Positions 48,485 to 57,159 of a stretch of 64,000 nucleotides of DNA are shown here, in pieces. Positions within the stretch are counted from its first letter, which is position 1. The number at the start of each line of letters is the position of its first letter. The position numbers were made by a program, and so were the translations under genes. The stretch is from positions 1,054,001 to 1,118,000 of the forward strand of contig CAVZRL010000009.1 of assembly GCA_963777775.1 (NCBI GenBank), given 5' to 3'. This DNA is from WHSW01 sp963777775 (GTDB lineage Bacteria; Actinomycetota; Thermoleophilia; Solirubrobacterales; 70-9). Below the pieces are notes generated by a model. It was given only the letters and a program-made list of their open reading frames with translations. It was not told the DNA's origin and made no database searches.

Positions 48485-48964
48485 GTGAAGATTTCGATGA
48501 CGGTCAACGGTGAGCGCGTCTCAGGCGAGGTCGAGCCGCGGCAGCTGCTCGTCCACTTCCTCCGCGAGACCCTTGGGCTGAAGGGCACCCACTGGGGCTG
48601 CGACACCTCCAACTGCGGCGCCTGCGTCGTGCTCATGGACGGCGCGCCGGTGAAGTCGTGCACGGTGCTCGCCGCGATGTGCGAGGGCCACGAGATCCGG
48701 ACCGTCGAGTCGCTCGAAGTCGACGGCCGGATGGACGCGGTCCAGCAGGGCTTTCACGAGCGCCACGCGCTGCAATGCGGGTTTTGCACCCCGGGGATGC
48801 TGATGACGACCCGGGCGCTGCTCGACGAGAACCCCGACCCGACCGACGACGAGATCCGGACAGCGATCTCGGGCTCGATTTGCCGTTGTACCGGGTACAA
48901 GAACATCGTCAGCGCCGTCCGCTGGGCGGCTGAGCACGAAGCCGCGGCGAAACAGGAGGCATAG
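48485..48964 (+). CDS. coxS: Aerobic CO dehydrogenase, [2Fe-2S] small subunit
   Basis: 159 residues, GTG start. The N-terminal plant-type ferredoxin domain has CDTSNCGAC and a later SC (about 41-62). The C-terminal helical [2Fe-2S] domain has CGFCTPGM (about 99-106) and CRCTGY (about 136-141). Both clusters are complete. It relays electrons from the Mo site of CoxL to CoxM. Three bases separate it from the coxL start. Confidence 0.97.
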   Translation: MKISMTVNGERVSGEVEPRQLLVHFLRETLGLKGTHWGCDTSNCGACVVLMDGAPVKSCTVLAAMCEGHEIRTVESLEVDGRMDAVQQGFHERHALQCGFCTPGMLMTTRALLDENPDPTDDEIRTAISGSICRCTGYKNIVSAVRWAAEHEAAAKQEA

Positions 48965-48967
48965 AGC

Positions 48968-51352
48968 ATGGCCCTGGTCGAAAACCTTCCCAGCCCCTCG
49001 ACAGAGCGTCCGATCGGCTTCGGCCGGCTGAAGCGCAAGGAGGACGAGCGCTTCATCCGCGGCCAGGGCACCTACCTCGACGACATCGAGCTGCCCGGAA
49101 TGGTGCACGGCGCGGTGCTGCGGAGCCCGTACGCCCACGCGCGGATCGTCTCGATCGACACCTCGGCCGCACTCGCCCACCCCAACGTCGCCGCGGTGGT
49201 GACCGCCAAGGACCTCGAGACTCTCGGGCTGGCGTGGATGCCGACGATCTCCTACGACACGCAAGCCGTTCTCGCCGGCGACAAGGTCCGGTTTCAGGGA
49301 CAGGAAGTGGCGTTCGTGATCGCGACCGACGAGTACTCGGCCAACGACGCGCTGGGCTTGATCGAGGTCGAGTATGAGCCGCTGCCGGCCGTCGTCAACG
49401 CGCGCAAGGCGCTCGATCCCGACGCCCCGCTGATCCGCGACGACAAGTCCGGCCAGCGCGACAACCTCGCGAGCCCGACCTGGGAGGCGGGCGACGAGTC
49501 GGCGACCGAGCGCGCCTTCGCGGAGGCCGACACGGTCGTCAGCCGCGACATCATCTACCCGCGCTGTCACCCGGCACCGCTGGAGACGTGCGGGATCATC
49601 GCCGACTTCGACCCCGAGACCGGCCAACTGGACATCTACAACGGCAACCAGGCGCCGCATGCTCACCGCACGGTCTATGCCCACGTCGCGGGGCTCGCCG
49701 AGCACATGATCCGAATCCGCTGCCAGGACATCGGCGGCGGGTTCGGCAACAAGGTGCCGGTCTATCCGGGCTACGTCTGCGCGATCGCCGGTTCGATCGT
49801 CGCCGGAGTGCCGGTCAAGTGGGTCGAGAACCGCTCCGAGAACCTGACCTCGACCGGATTCGCCCGTGACTACGTCATGCGCGCCGAGATCTGCTCGAAG
49901 GAGGGCAAGATCACCGGCCTGCGGGTCGATGTGATCGCCGACCACGGTGCCTTCGACAGCACCGCCCAACCGACCAAGTTCCCGGCCGGGTTCTTCCACA
50001 TCGTCTGCGGCTCCTACGACCTCGACGCCTCGCACGTCAAGGTCAAGGCGGTCTACACGAACAAGGCCCCTGGTGGTGTCGCCTACCGGTGCTCGTTCCG
50101 GATCACCGAGGCCGTCTACCTGGTCGAGCGAATGGTGGACGCGCTCGCGCTCGAAACGAAGACCGACCCGATCGAGCTCCGAATGCGCAGCTTCATCGCG
50201 CCCGAGCAGTTCCCCTACGAGACGACCACCGGCTGGACGTACGACTCCGGCGAGTACGCCAAGACGATGAAGGTCGCGACGGAGATCGCCGGCTATGAGG
50301 ATCTGCGCCGCGAGCAGGCCGAGAAGCGAGGCCGCGGCGAGCTGATGGGGATCGGCGTGGCGTTCTTCACCGAGGGCGTCGGCGCGGGGCCGCGCAAGCA
50401 CATGGACATCCTCGGGCTGTCGATGAACGATGGCGCCGACCTGCGCGTCCACCCCTCCGGCAAGGCGGTGGTCAGCATCAGCGCTCAGCCCCAGGGCCAG
50501 GGCCACGAAACGACCTTCGCCCAGATCGTCGCCGAGGAGCTCGGGATCCCGCCCGAGGACGTCGAGGTCCGTCACGGTGACACGGACAAGTCGCCCTACG
50601 GACTCGGCACCTACGGCAGCCGCTCGACGCCGGTCTCGGGTGGGGCGGTTGCGGTCGTCTCGCGCAAGGTGCGCGACAGGGCGCGACTGATCGCGGCGAC
50701 GATGCTGGAGACGAGGCCGGAGGACCTCGCCTGGGAGAAGGGTCGCTGGTACGTCAAGGGCGATCCCGAGAAGGGCGCGATGATCGAGGAGATCGCGGAG
50801 CGCGCATACAGCGGAGAGCCGATGCCGGCGGAGATGGAGGGCGGCCTCGACGCGCAGGTGATCTACGACCCGCCGAACCTCACCTACCCATACGGTGCCT
50901 ACATCGCGGTCGTCGACATCGACCCCGAGACCGCCCAGGTCACGGTCCGGCGCTTCATCGCGGTCGATGACTGCGGGGTGCGGATCAACCCGATGGTGGT
51001 CGATGGCCAGATCCACGGCGGACTCGCAGAGGGAGTCGGAATCGCGCTCATGGAGCTGATCTCCTTCGACGAGGAGGGCAACTGCCTCAACTCGTCGTTC
51101 ATGGACTACCTGATCCCGACCGCGCTCGAGTGCCCGGACTTCGAGCTCGGGGAGACGGTCACGCCGTGTCCGCACCATCCCCTCGGCGCCAAGGGCGTCG
51201 GTGAGTCGCCCAACGTCGGCTCGCCGCCGGCGATCGTCAACGCCGTGATCGACGCGCTGCACGAGACGCACGGGGTCGAGCACATCGACATGCCCTGCAC
51301 TCCGGCGCGCGTCTGGGCGGCGATGCAGGGCAGACCCGAGCCGCCGCAATGA
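48968..51352 (+). CDS. coxL: Aerobic CO dehydrogenase, Mo-Cu large subunit (form I)
   Basis: 794 residues. Holds the Mo-S-Cu active site with molybdopterin cytosine dinucleotide. The active-site loop reads AYRCSFR (in GGVAYRCSFRITEAVYLVE, about residue 377), the form I signature that separates true CO dehydrogenases from form II (AYxGAGR). Cofactor-binding GGGFGNKVPVYP (about 256), AQPQGQGHETTFAQ (about 509) and the C-terminal GAKGVGESPNVGSPP with the catalytic Glu are intact. It oxidises CO with water to CO2. Downstream coxF/D/E-type maturation genes support a functional enzyme. Confidence 0.97.
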   Translation: MALVENLPSPSTERPIGFGRLKRKEDERFIRGQGTYLDDIELPGMVHGAVLRSPYAHARIVSIDTSAALAHPNVAAVVTAKDLETLGLAWMPTISYDTQAVLAGDKVRFQGQEVAFVIATDEYSANDALGLIEVEYEPLPAVVNARKALDPDAPLIRDDKSGQRDNLASPTWEAGDESATERAFAEADTVVSRDIIYPRCHPAPLETCGIIADFDPETGQLDIYNGNQAPHAHRTVYAHVAGLAEHMIRIRCQDIGGGFGNKVPVYPGYVCAIAGSIVAGVPVKWVENRSENLTSTGFARDYVMRAEICSKEGKITGLRVDVIADHGAFDSTAQPTKFPAGFFHIVCGSYDLDASHVKVKAVYTNKAPGGVAYRCSFRITEAVYLVERMVDALALETKTDPIELRMRSFIAPEQFPYETTTGWTYDSGEYAKTMKVATEIAGYEDLRREQAEKRGRGELMGIGVAFFTEGVGAGPRKHMDILGLSMNDGADLRVHPSGKAVVSISAQPQGQGHETTFAQIVAEELGIPPEDVEVRHGDTDKSPYGLGTYGSRSTPVSGGAVAVVSRKVRDRARLIAATMLETRPEDLAWEKGRWYVKGDPEKGAMIEEIAERAYSGEPMPAEMEGGLDAQVIYDPPNLTYPYGAYIAVVDIDPETAQVTVRRFIAVDDCGVRINPMVVDGQIHGGLAEGVGIALMELISFDEEGNCLNSSFMDYLIPTALECPDFELGETVTPCPHHPLGAKGVGESPNVGSPPAIVNAVIDALHETHGVEHIDMPCTPARVWAAMQGRPEPPQ

Positions 51353-52326
51353 TCGCCGCCGCGCTGTCGCGGCGATCGCAGGAGCTCGCCGCCGCCCGGG
51401 TTCCGTTCGTGACCGCGACGGTGGTGCGAGCGCAGAGCCCGACCATCGTCGAGGCGGGGAGCGCCGCGCTCGTGCTCGGTGACGGCACCATCGAGGGGTT
51501 CGTCGGGGGCGTCTGCGCAGAGCACAGCGTGCGCGCGTACTCGTTGCTGGCGCTGCAGAGCGGAGAGCCGGTGCTGCTGCGGATCCTTCCCGATCCGCTC
51601 GAGGGCGACCCCGGTCTGGCCGGCGTCGAGGTCGCAAGGGAGGAGGGCGCGGTGACGGTCCAGAACCCCTGCCTCTCGGGTGGAGCGATCGAGATCTTCC
51701 TCGAGCCCGCCCCGCCCGCCCCGCGGGTCCTGGTCGTGGGCGACACGCCGATAGCCGGCGCGGTCCGGCGGATCGGCGAGCAGCTCGGGCTCGAGATGGT
51801 GGCGGTGGACGTTGGCGAGCCGGAGCCGGGCAGCGGCGACCTCGCGCTCGTCGTCGCGGCACACGGACGCGACGAGCTGCGACCTTTGCGTCGCGCGCTC
51901 GAGTCCGGCGTTTCGTACGTCGGCCTGGTCGCCAGCCCCAAGCGCGGCGCCGGTGTGATCGAGCAGCTGCGCGCCGATGGCCTGGCAGAGGATCTGCTCG
52001 ATCTGATCGAGGTGCCGGCCGGGATCGCGATCGGGGCGCGCACCGCGGCGGAGATCGCGCTCTCGATCCTGGCGCGGATCGTGCAGGTGCGCCGCGACGC
52101 GGATGCGGCAGCGCCCCGGGACGCGGGGTCCGAGTCGGGACGCCCGGGTACAGCCGCGTCCGCGCCACCGGCGCCGCTCGCGGTCGACCCGATCTGCGGG
52201 ATGACCGTGGCCGCCGTCGCGAGCACGCTCTCGCTCGAGCGAGACGGCGAGACGTTCTACTTCTGCGGTCAGAGCTGCAAGTCGAAGTTCGAGGCGCAAA
52301 GCGAGCATGCCCCGGTCGCACGCTGA
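51349..52326 (+). CDS. XdhC/CoxF-type maturation protein with C-terminal YHS domain
   Basis: 325 residues, overlapping coxL by 4 bases. About 1-120: XdhC/CoxI domain (VEAGSAALVLGDGTIEGFVG, GGVC). About 125-240: Rossmann-like domain (RVLVVGDTPIAGAVRRIGEQ, then SYVGLVASPKRG). After a disordered Ala/Pro/Arg linker, about 275-318 is a YHS domain (DPICGMTV and YFCGQSCKSKFEA) with three Cys of the heavy-metal type. A YHS domain can bind copper, which would suit delivery of copper to the Mo-Cu site of CoxL; that is inference. Confidence 0.88.
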   Translation: MIAAALSRRSQELAAARVPFVTATVVRAQSPTIVEAGSAALVLGDGTIEGFVGGVCAEHSVRAYSLLALQSGEPVLLRILPDPLEGDPGLAGVEVAREEGAVTVQNPCLSGGAIEIFLEPAPPAPRVLVVGDTPIAGAVRRIGEQLGLEMVAVDVGEPEPGSGDLALVVAAHGRDELRPLRRALESGVSYVGLVASPKRGAGVIEQLRADGLAEDLLDLIEVPAGIAIGARTAAEIALSILARIVQVRRDADAAAPRDAGSESGRPGTAASAPPAPLAVDPICGMTVAAVASTLSLERDGETFYFCGQSCKSKFEAQSEHAPVAR

Positions 52327-52915
52327 TCGGTTCGTCGCCGGGCTGGTGCTCGGTGCCGGCGGCTCGAAGCGGCTCGGCCGGCCAAAGCAGCTGCTCGCCT
52401 ACGGCACCCGCACGCTTCTGGGTCACGTCGTCGCCACCGCCCGCGCCTGTCCCTTCGAGCAGACGGTTGTCGTGATCGGAGGCTCGTCGGACGAGGTTCG
52501 CAATTCGGTCGATCTGGCCGGGGCCGAGGTCGTCGTCAACCAGGAATACGGGGAGGGCTGCTCGTCGTCGATCGCTGCGGCGCTCGGCGCCGTCGATCCG
52601 CGATGCGAGGTCTTGGTGCTGATGCTCGGCGACCAACCCGGGGTCAGCGCGGAGACGGTCGCCGCGCTGCTCGCCGGTCGCGGCGACGCGGCGCTCGCGG
52701 TCTGCCGCTACGACGATGGCCGAGGCCACCCGATCGCATTCGCTCGCAGCGTGTTCGGCGAGCTCGCCGACCTGCACGGCGACAAGGGGGTATGGCGCCT
52801 GCTCGACCGGCACTCCGACGAGCTCGCGGAGGTGCCGATTCCCGGCCCGACCCCGCTCGACGTCGACACCCCCGAGGACTATCGGGCCGTCCTCGAGGGG
52901 CTGACCGCCGCATGA
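52307..52915 (+). CDS. mocA: Molybdenum cofactor cytidylyltransferase-like (MocA family)
   Basis: 202 residues, start overlapping the previous gene by 20 bases. The NTP-transferase loop AGLVLGAGGSKRLGRPKQLL (about 10-29), the GD/LMLGDQPGV metal site (about 103) and DGRGHPIAF mark the MocA/MobA-like family. MocA makes molybdopterin cytosine dinucleotide, the cofactor CO dehydrogenase requires, and its place in the cox operon supports this over the GMP-transferring MobA role (a mobA lies at 30840). Confidence 0.85.
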   Translation: MPRSHADRFVAGLVLGAGGSKRLGRPKQLLAYGTRTLLGHVVATARACPFEQTVVVIGGSSDEVRNSVDLAGAEVVVNQEYGEGCSSSIAAALGAVDPRCEVLVLMLGDQPGVSAETVAALLAGRGDAALAVCRYDDGRGHPIAFARSVFGELADLHGDKGVWRLLDRHSDELAEVPIPGPTPLDVDTPEDYRAVLEGLTAA

Positions 52916-53835
52916 CCCCGCGGGGGATGACCGGGGACGCGGCCGGGGAGGTCCGGCAGCTGGTGCCGGACGTCGCGACGCTGGCCCAGCGCCTCGGCGG
53001 CGTCGACTACCTCGTTGATGAGGGACTTGCGACCTCGATCTTCCTCAGCCTGCGCCTGCCACAGCCGCTGCTGCTCGAAGGCGAAGCGGGAGTCGGCAAG
53101 ACCGAGGCGGCGAAGTCGCTGGCGCGGGTGCTGGAGACGCCCCTGATCCGGCTTCAGTGCTACGAGGGGATCGACGCGGCGGAGGCCCTGTATGAGTGGA
53201 ACTACCCGCGACAGCTGCTCAGCATCAGGCTCGCCGACTCGACGGACTCGACCCTGACCGAGGAAGAGCTGTTCGGCCCGGATTACCTGATCCGACGCCC
53301 GCTGTTGCGGGCGCTCGAGCACCCGGGTCCCCGGCCCGCAGTGCTGCTGATCGACGAGATCGACCGCGCCGACGACGACTTCGAGGCCTTCCTGCTCGAG
53401 CTGCTGGCCGAGGCCGCCGTGACGATCCCCGAGCTCGGCACGGTCACCGCCACGCACCCGCCGATCATCGTCCTGACTTCGAACCGGACCCGCGACCTTC
53501 ACGATGCGGTCAAGCGGCGATGCCTGTACCACTGGATCGACTACCCGACTCCGGAGCGCGAGGTGGAGATCATCCGGCGCCGGGTCAAGGGTGCCACCGA
53601 GACGCTCGCGGTCGAGGTTGCCGACGCCGTTTCGCGGATGCGCGACAGCGACGTGCAGAAACCACCGGGAATAGCCGAGGCGATCGACTGGCTCGCGGCG
53701 CTGGACCTGCTCGGGGTGGACCACCTCGACGCCGCGGCGGTCGAGGTGACGCTCGGATCGGTGCTCAAGTACGACGAGGACCAGGAGGTGATCCGCGCGG
53801 CCGGCCTCGACCAGCTCGTGCGCAGCGGTGTCTGA
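52912..53835 (+). CDS. coxD: CoxD, MoxR-type AAA+ ATPase
   Basis: 307 residues, ATG overlapping the preceding stop (ATGA). Walker A LLEGEAGVGKTEAAKSLA (about 58-75), Walker B VLLIDEIDRAD (about 143), sensor 1 PPIIVLTSNRTRDLHDA and sensor 2 region present. CoxD is needed for assembly of the Cu-S part of the CO dehydrogenase active site in Oligotropha. It works with the VWA protein CoxE, whose gene follows with an 8-base overlap. Confidence 0.93.
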   Translation: MTPRGMTGDAAGEVRQLVPDVATLAQRLGGVDYLVDEGLATSIFLSLRLPQPLLLEGEAGVGKTEAAKSLARVLETPLIRLQCYEGIDAAEALYEWNYPRQLLSIRLADSTDSTLTEEELFGPDYLIRRPLLRALEHPGPRPAVLLIDEIDRADDDFEAFLLELLAEAAVTIPELGTVTATHPPIIVLTSNRTRDLHDAVKRRCLYHWIDYPTPEREVEIIRRRVKGATETLAVEVADAVSRMRDSDVQKPPGIAEAIDWLAALDLLGVDHLDAAAVEVTLGSVLKYDEDQEVIRAAGLDQLVRSGV

Positions 53836-55228
53836 GCCCCCGTCGCCCGGCCGCGAGTTCGGGGTCGAGACCCTCCACCTCGACCTGCCGCCGCTCGCCG
53901 GGTCGCTGGGGCAGCGCCTGCGCGAAGCCGGGGTACCGGTCACCCCCGAGCGCTCGGCCGATTTCACGCGCGCGCTGACCCTGGTGCGGCCGAACAGCCG
54001 CCGCCACCTCTACTGGGCCGCGCGGTCGGTGTTCGTCTCCGACCGGTCCCACGCCGAGGCCTTCGATGTGGTGTTCCGCTCGGTCTTCGGCGGCTCGGCC
54101 GAGCCCGAGCGCGCCGAGTCCGATGAGCTCGAAACGGTGGCCGCGCTGCCGGACGATCGTCCGCAGGCCGATGACGTGAGCTCGCGCGCAGCGTCTGGCG
54201 ATGGGGACCGCTCGGCGAGGGCGCAGTCGTCGCCTCTCCGGGCCGGCGAGGAGCCATCAGAGGGCACGGAGACAGGCGTCCCGCTGGCGATGGCCAGCGA
54301 CGAGGAGGTGCTCGCACGCAAGAGGTTCGACGCCCTCGAGCCGGAGGAGCTCGCGCAGCTTTACCGGCTCATGTCGCGCCTCAAGGTCGCGGCCCCGCCG
54401 CGGCGCACCCGCCGCTACGAGCGCGGCTGCCGCGGCCGGCGCATCGACATGCGGCGCACCCTGCGGGCCAGCCTCCGCACCGGCGGCGATCCGAGTGTCC
54501 TGGTGCGTCGACGGCGACGCATTGTCCCGCGCCGGCTGGTGATGCTGTGCGACATCTCGGGTTCGATGGAGCCCTATGCCCGCGCGTACCTGCAGTTCCT
54601 GACCTGCGCCGCGGGCAGCGGCCCCAACGCCGAGGCGTTCGTCTTCGCCACCCGGCTGACGCGCCTCACCCGCGCGCTGGCGTCTCGCCATCCGGAGCGG
54701 GCGATCCAGCGGGCTGCCTCGATGGCGCCGGACTGGTCGAGCGGGACCCGGATCGGCGACGCGCTGAAGGAGTTCAACGATCGTCACGGGCGTCGCGGAA
54801 TGGCGCGTGGGGCCGTGATCGTGATTCTCTCCGACGGCTGGGAGCGGGGCGACCCGAGCCGGGTGGGACAAGAGATGGAGCGCCTCGCGCGCCTCGCCCA
54901 CCGCATCGTCTGGGTCAACCCTCGTGTCGGCGCTCGCGAGTTCTCGGTCAGGGCGGGCGGCATGGTCGCCGCCTTGGAGCACTGCGACGCGCTCGTCAGC
55001 GGCCACAGCTTCGAGGCCCTCGGAGAGGTCGTCGACGCGATCGGCGTCTCCCTCGGCGAGGGCCGTGGGACGCGGACCGAGGACGTCAAGCCGGCGCCGG
55101 TCCAGCTCGCGGAGGAGGAGCCGTGGGCCAGCGCCACGCCGGTACCGGGCAGCTCGGTCGCGATGCCGAGTGGGTACGGGCCGAGCAGGGGCAAGACGAC
55201 CCCCGGGTGGGGTGGCGATGGCGGCTGA
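53828..55228 (+). CDS. coxE: CoxE, von Willebrand factor A domain protein
   Basis: 466 residues, GTG start. The N-terminal half (to about 150) has LDLPPLAGSLGQRLREAGVP and RSVFVSDRSHAEAFDVVFRS, followed by a disordered acidic linker. The VWA domain (about 235-420) has the metal-ion site LVMLCDISGSMEPYARAYLQ (DxSxS) and VIVILSDGWERGD. CoxE pairs with CoxD in maturation of the Mo-Cu centre. Its last bases overlap the next small gene by 11. Confidence 0.93.
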   Translation: MSEPPSPGREFGVETLHLDLPPLAGSLGQRLREAGVPVTPERSADFTRALTLVRPNSRRHLYWAARSVFVSDRSHAEAFDVVFRSVFGGSAEPERAESDELETVAALPDDRPQADDVSSRAASGDGDRSARAQSSPLRAGEEPSEGTETGVPLAMASDEEVLARKRFDALEPEELAQLYRLMSRLKVAAPPRRTRRYERGCRGRRIDMRRTLRASLRTGGDPSVLVRRRRRIVPRRLVMLCDISGSMEPYARAYLQFLTCAAGSGPNAEAFVFATRLTRLTRALASRHPERAIQRAASMAPDWSSGTRIGDALKEFNDRHGRRGMARGAVIVILSDGWERGDPSRVGQEMERLARLAHRIVWVNPRVGAREFSVRAGGMVAALEHCDALVSGHSFEALGEVVDAIGVSLGEGRGTRTEDVKPAPVQLAEEEPWASATPVPGSSVAMPSGYGPSRGKTTPGWGGDGG

Positions 55229-55406
55229 GAAGACCTGCATCTACCCCGGGTGCGAACGGCCCGCGGTCCCACCACACCCGCTCGGTGGGCCGCAACCAGC
55301 CTTCTGCGAGCTCGAGGAGCACAACGCGCTCAGCGCCCACCAGGAGCGAGCGCGGCTCGAGTCCGAAGCCAAAGACGACGGCCCGAGGAGGATCAGTAAT
55401 GGCTGA
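55218..55406 (+). CDS. Small cysteine-containing protein in the cox cluster
   Basis: 62 residues: MAAEKTCIYPGCERPAVPPH, then PAFCELEEHNALSAHQERAR and a charged tail. Three Cys (C7, C12, C30) plus nearby His give a possible incomplete zinc or copper site. It overlaps coxE and its stop overlaps the next start, so it is part of the same message. I know no family name. An accessory role in CO dehydrogenase maturation is inferred from position. Confidence 0.62.
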   Translation: MAAEKTCIYPGCERPAVPPHPLGGPQPAFCELEEHNALSAHQERARLESEAKDDGPRRISNG

Positions 55407-55860
55407 CGAGGCCTACCGAGCGGTCTTTCTGCGCGTGCACCCGACCGGCAAGATGGTGCTCAGCCTGACGACCGAGTCCGACGGCAGGGAGCCCGAATAC
55501 GCACAGCTCGTCGCCGCGCAGCTCGGCGTCCCGGCGCTCGACGTCAAGGTCGTTCCGGCTGACACCGACCGGTTCGGGACCGGGCACGGCTTCAACACCA
55601 GGCCGTCGGACGGGACTGCGGCGGCGATCGCGACCGCGAGCACCAGGATCCGAGACAAGGCGCGACTGCTCGCCGGCGCGGCGCTGGACAGATCGCCCGA
55701 TGACCTCAGCTGGTCGAACGGCGGCTGGGTCGGCGGCGACGGCAGCGATCCCGCCGAGGTCAAGACGATCGAGGAGATCGCGCTCTACGCCCACGGCACC
55801 GGTCCGCTTCCGCCGGGGGTCGAGGGCGGCCTCGATGCGCAGGCCGTCTACCGCGACTAG
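55399..55860 (+). CDS. Stand-alone CoxL-derived domain protein
   Basis: 153 residues. The sequence FLRVHPTGKMVLSLTTESDG, then EYAQLVAAQLGVPALDVKVV, then ASTRIRDKARLLAGAALDRS and GVEGGLDAQAVY matches the segment of coxL at about residues 495-640 (LRVHPSGKAVVSISAQPQGQ, then EELGIPPEDVEVRHGDTDKS, then VRDRARLIAATML and EGGLDAQVIY). The QxQGQG cofactor loop of CoxL is replaced here by TTESDG, and the active-site loops lie outside this segment, so it cannot be catalytic. A good site (GAGGAGG) precedes the ATG. It may be a maturation scaffold or competitor that mimics the large-subunit cofactor domain. Confidence 0.8.
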   Translation: MADEAYRAVFLRVHPTGKMVLSLTTESDGREPEYAQLVAAQLGVPALDVKVVPADTDRFGTGHGFNTRPSDGTAAAIATASTRIRDKARLLAGAALDRSPDDLSWSNGGWVGGDGSDPAEVKTIEEIALYAHGTGPLPPGVEGGLDAQAVYRD

Positions 55861-55863
55861 CGC

Positions 55864-56403
55864 CTAGAGATGACCCTCGAGTACGACCTCGACCTCGTCC
55901 GTCACCTTCAGCGCACCGAACAGCGTCGAGTAGGGCTTGATTCCCCAGGCGCTCTGCTTGACGATCGCGGTTGCGCTCAGCGTCCCGTCGTCGCCGATCG
56001 CGAGGTCGAACGTGATCGGTCGGGTCTCGCCGACCAGGGTCAGGTCACCCTCGACGCGGATGCCGCTCCCCGCGGGCGCACTCTGCACCCGGGTCGACCG
56101 GTATTCGATCGGCTGGCCGATCAGGACCTCGTCGTCGATCGTTTGGTCGATGCTCGCCCGGTCCTCGTCGCCGAGATCCTGCATCCCGCCGCTTCCCTCT
56201 CGTGCGCGAAGCGAGCTCGCGTCCGCGGACAGCTCGAGCCTCGTCTCGGCCGGGTTCTCCGCCAACGCGAGGGTGGCCTCCCAGGAGGTGACCCCGATCA
56301 CCAGGTCGTGTCCCGCCTTCGCCGCTGCCCCGACCCGTTTCGTGTGCACCGAGAGGCTGGCGTTCGCGGGTCCGAGCCGGTGCACGCCTGGGTGAATCGA
56401 CAC
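55864..56403 (-). CDS. YceI family protein
   Basis: 179 residues without a signal peptide. The lipocalin-like barrel of YceI is indicated by HRLGPANASLSVHTKRVGAA, then AGHDLVIGVTSWEATLAL, then RVEGDLTLVGETRPITFDLA and the final AWGIKPYSTLFGALKVTDEV. YceI proteins bind long-chain polyisoprenoids or other amphiphiles. It is on the strand opposite the cox genes, 3 bases from the CoxL-like gene, so it is probably an unrelated insertion in the cluster or separately regulated. Confidence 0.88.
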   Translation of the reverse strand: MSIHPGVHRLGPANASLSVHTKRVGAAAKAGHDLVIGVTSWEATLALAENPAETRLELSADASSLRAREGSGGMQDLGDEDRASIDQTIDDEVLIGQPIEYRSTRVQSAPAGSGIRVEGDLTLVGETRPITFDLAIGDDGTLSATAIVKQSAWGIKPYSTLFGALKVTDEVEVVLEGHL

Positions 56404-56450
56404 GCGCCGAGCTTATATCGAGGCACCCGACTCAAAGAAAGGCAGACCGC

Positions 56451-56882
56451 ATGGCCACCGAACTCGACCACTCCTTCTCGACGACCAAGCCGATCGACGA
56501 GAGCTTCGCCGCGATCACCGACCTCGAGCGCCTGGTGCCGTGCGTCGACGGTGGTCGCGTGCTCGAGGTCACGGGACCGGACTCGGTCAAGGCGGAGATC
56601 ACCCTGAAGATGGGGGCGATGTCGCTGACGTTCACCGGTACCGTGGAGGTCGCCGAGCAGGACGACGCCGCGCAACGCGCGCTCGTCCGGGTCAAGTCCA
56701 GGGAGGCCGGGGGCCAGGGACACGCCAACGCCGATGTCACCTTCCAGCTCGAGGAGGGTGGCGGAACCATCCACACCAACGCGCAGATCACCGGCAAGGC
56801 GGCATCGATGGGGGAGGGGGTCGTCGCCGGCGTGCTCGACGCCCTGATCACGGACTTCACCGCGAAGCTCGGCGAGCTCTGA
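56451..56882 (+). CDS. coxG: CoxG, SRPBCC-fold CO dehydrogenase-associated protein
   Basis: 143 residues: ATELDHSFSTTKPIDESFAA, then ITDLERLVPCVDGGRVLEVT, then LTFTGTVEVAEQDDAAQRAL, and VTFQLEEGGGTIHTNAQIT. This is the CoxG family; recent work ties CoxG to membrane association of CO dehydrogenase and menaquinone delivery in Mycobacterium. Ribosome binding site AAAGAAAGG before the ATG. It lacks the long disordered C-terminal extension of some homologues. TTATAT at 56413-56418 may be a -10 element for this unit. Confidence 0.9.
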   Translation: MATELDHSFSTTKPIDESFAAITDLERLVPCVDGGRVLEVTGPDSVKAEITLKMGAMSLTFTGTVEVAEQDDAAQRALVRVKSREAGGQGHANADVTFQLEEGGGTIHTNAQITGKAASMGEGVVAGVLDALITDFTAKLGEL

Positions 56883-56892
56883 GCGTCCGAGC

Positions 56893-57159
56893 ATGGCGAT
56901 CGTCCGGATGCGAGAGATCCGCGAGGGCGAGGTGCCCTTCGACGGCGGCACCGCGATCCAGGAGGACCCGGATCGCCCCGCCTTTCGCGGCAACGGGCCC
57001 GATGACTACGTCTGTGTTCACTGTGGAAACCTCCTCGCCGAGGCAATGCATCCGATCCAGATGACGAAGAAGGTCCGGGTCCGCTGTGGGCGCTGCGCGT
57101 CGGTCAACGTCGCGGTGACCGACGAGTCCGACCAGGCCGCCGCCGACCGAACGGCGTGA
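56893..57159 (+). CDS. Small zinc-ribbon protein
   Basis: 88 residues. CVHCGNLL (about 41-48) and CGRCASVN (about 65-72) form a two-knuckle zinc ribbon. The flanks MAIVRMREIREGEVPFDGGT and the acidic tail have no recognised domain. It follows coxG by 10 bases and overlaps the next gene by 4. Function unknown. Zinc binding is a structural prediction from CxxC pairs. Confidence 0.68.
   Translation: MAIVRMREIREGEVPFDGGTAIQEDPDRPAFRGNGPDDYVCVHCGNLLAEAMHPIQMTKKVRVRCGRCASVNVAVTDESDQAAADRTA

Noticed and set aside
48521..52813. A 1430-codon open frame on the minus strand opposite coxS-coxL-mocA
   Set aside because: It is the GC-driven shadow of the cox genes: the plus strand carries all catalytic motifs and tight operon spacing, and the antisense product is low-complexity Arg/Asp/Ala/Val without any domain.
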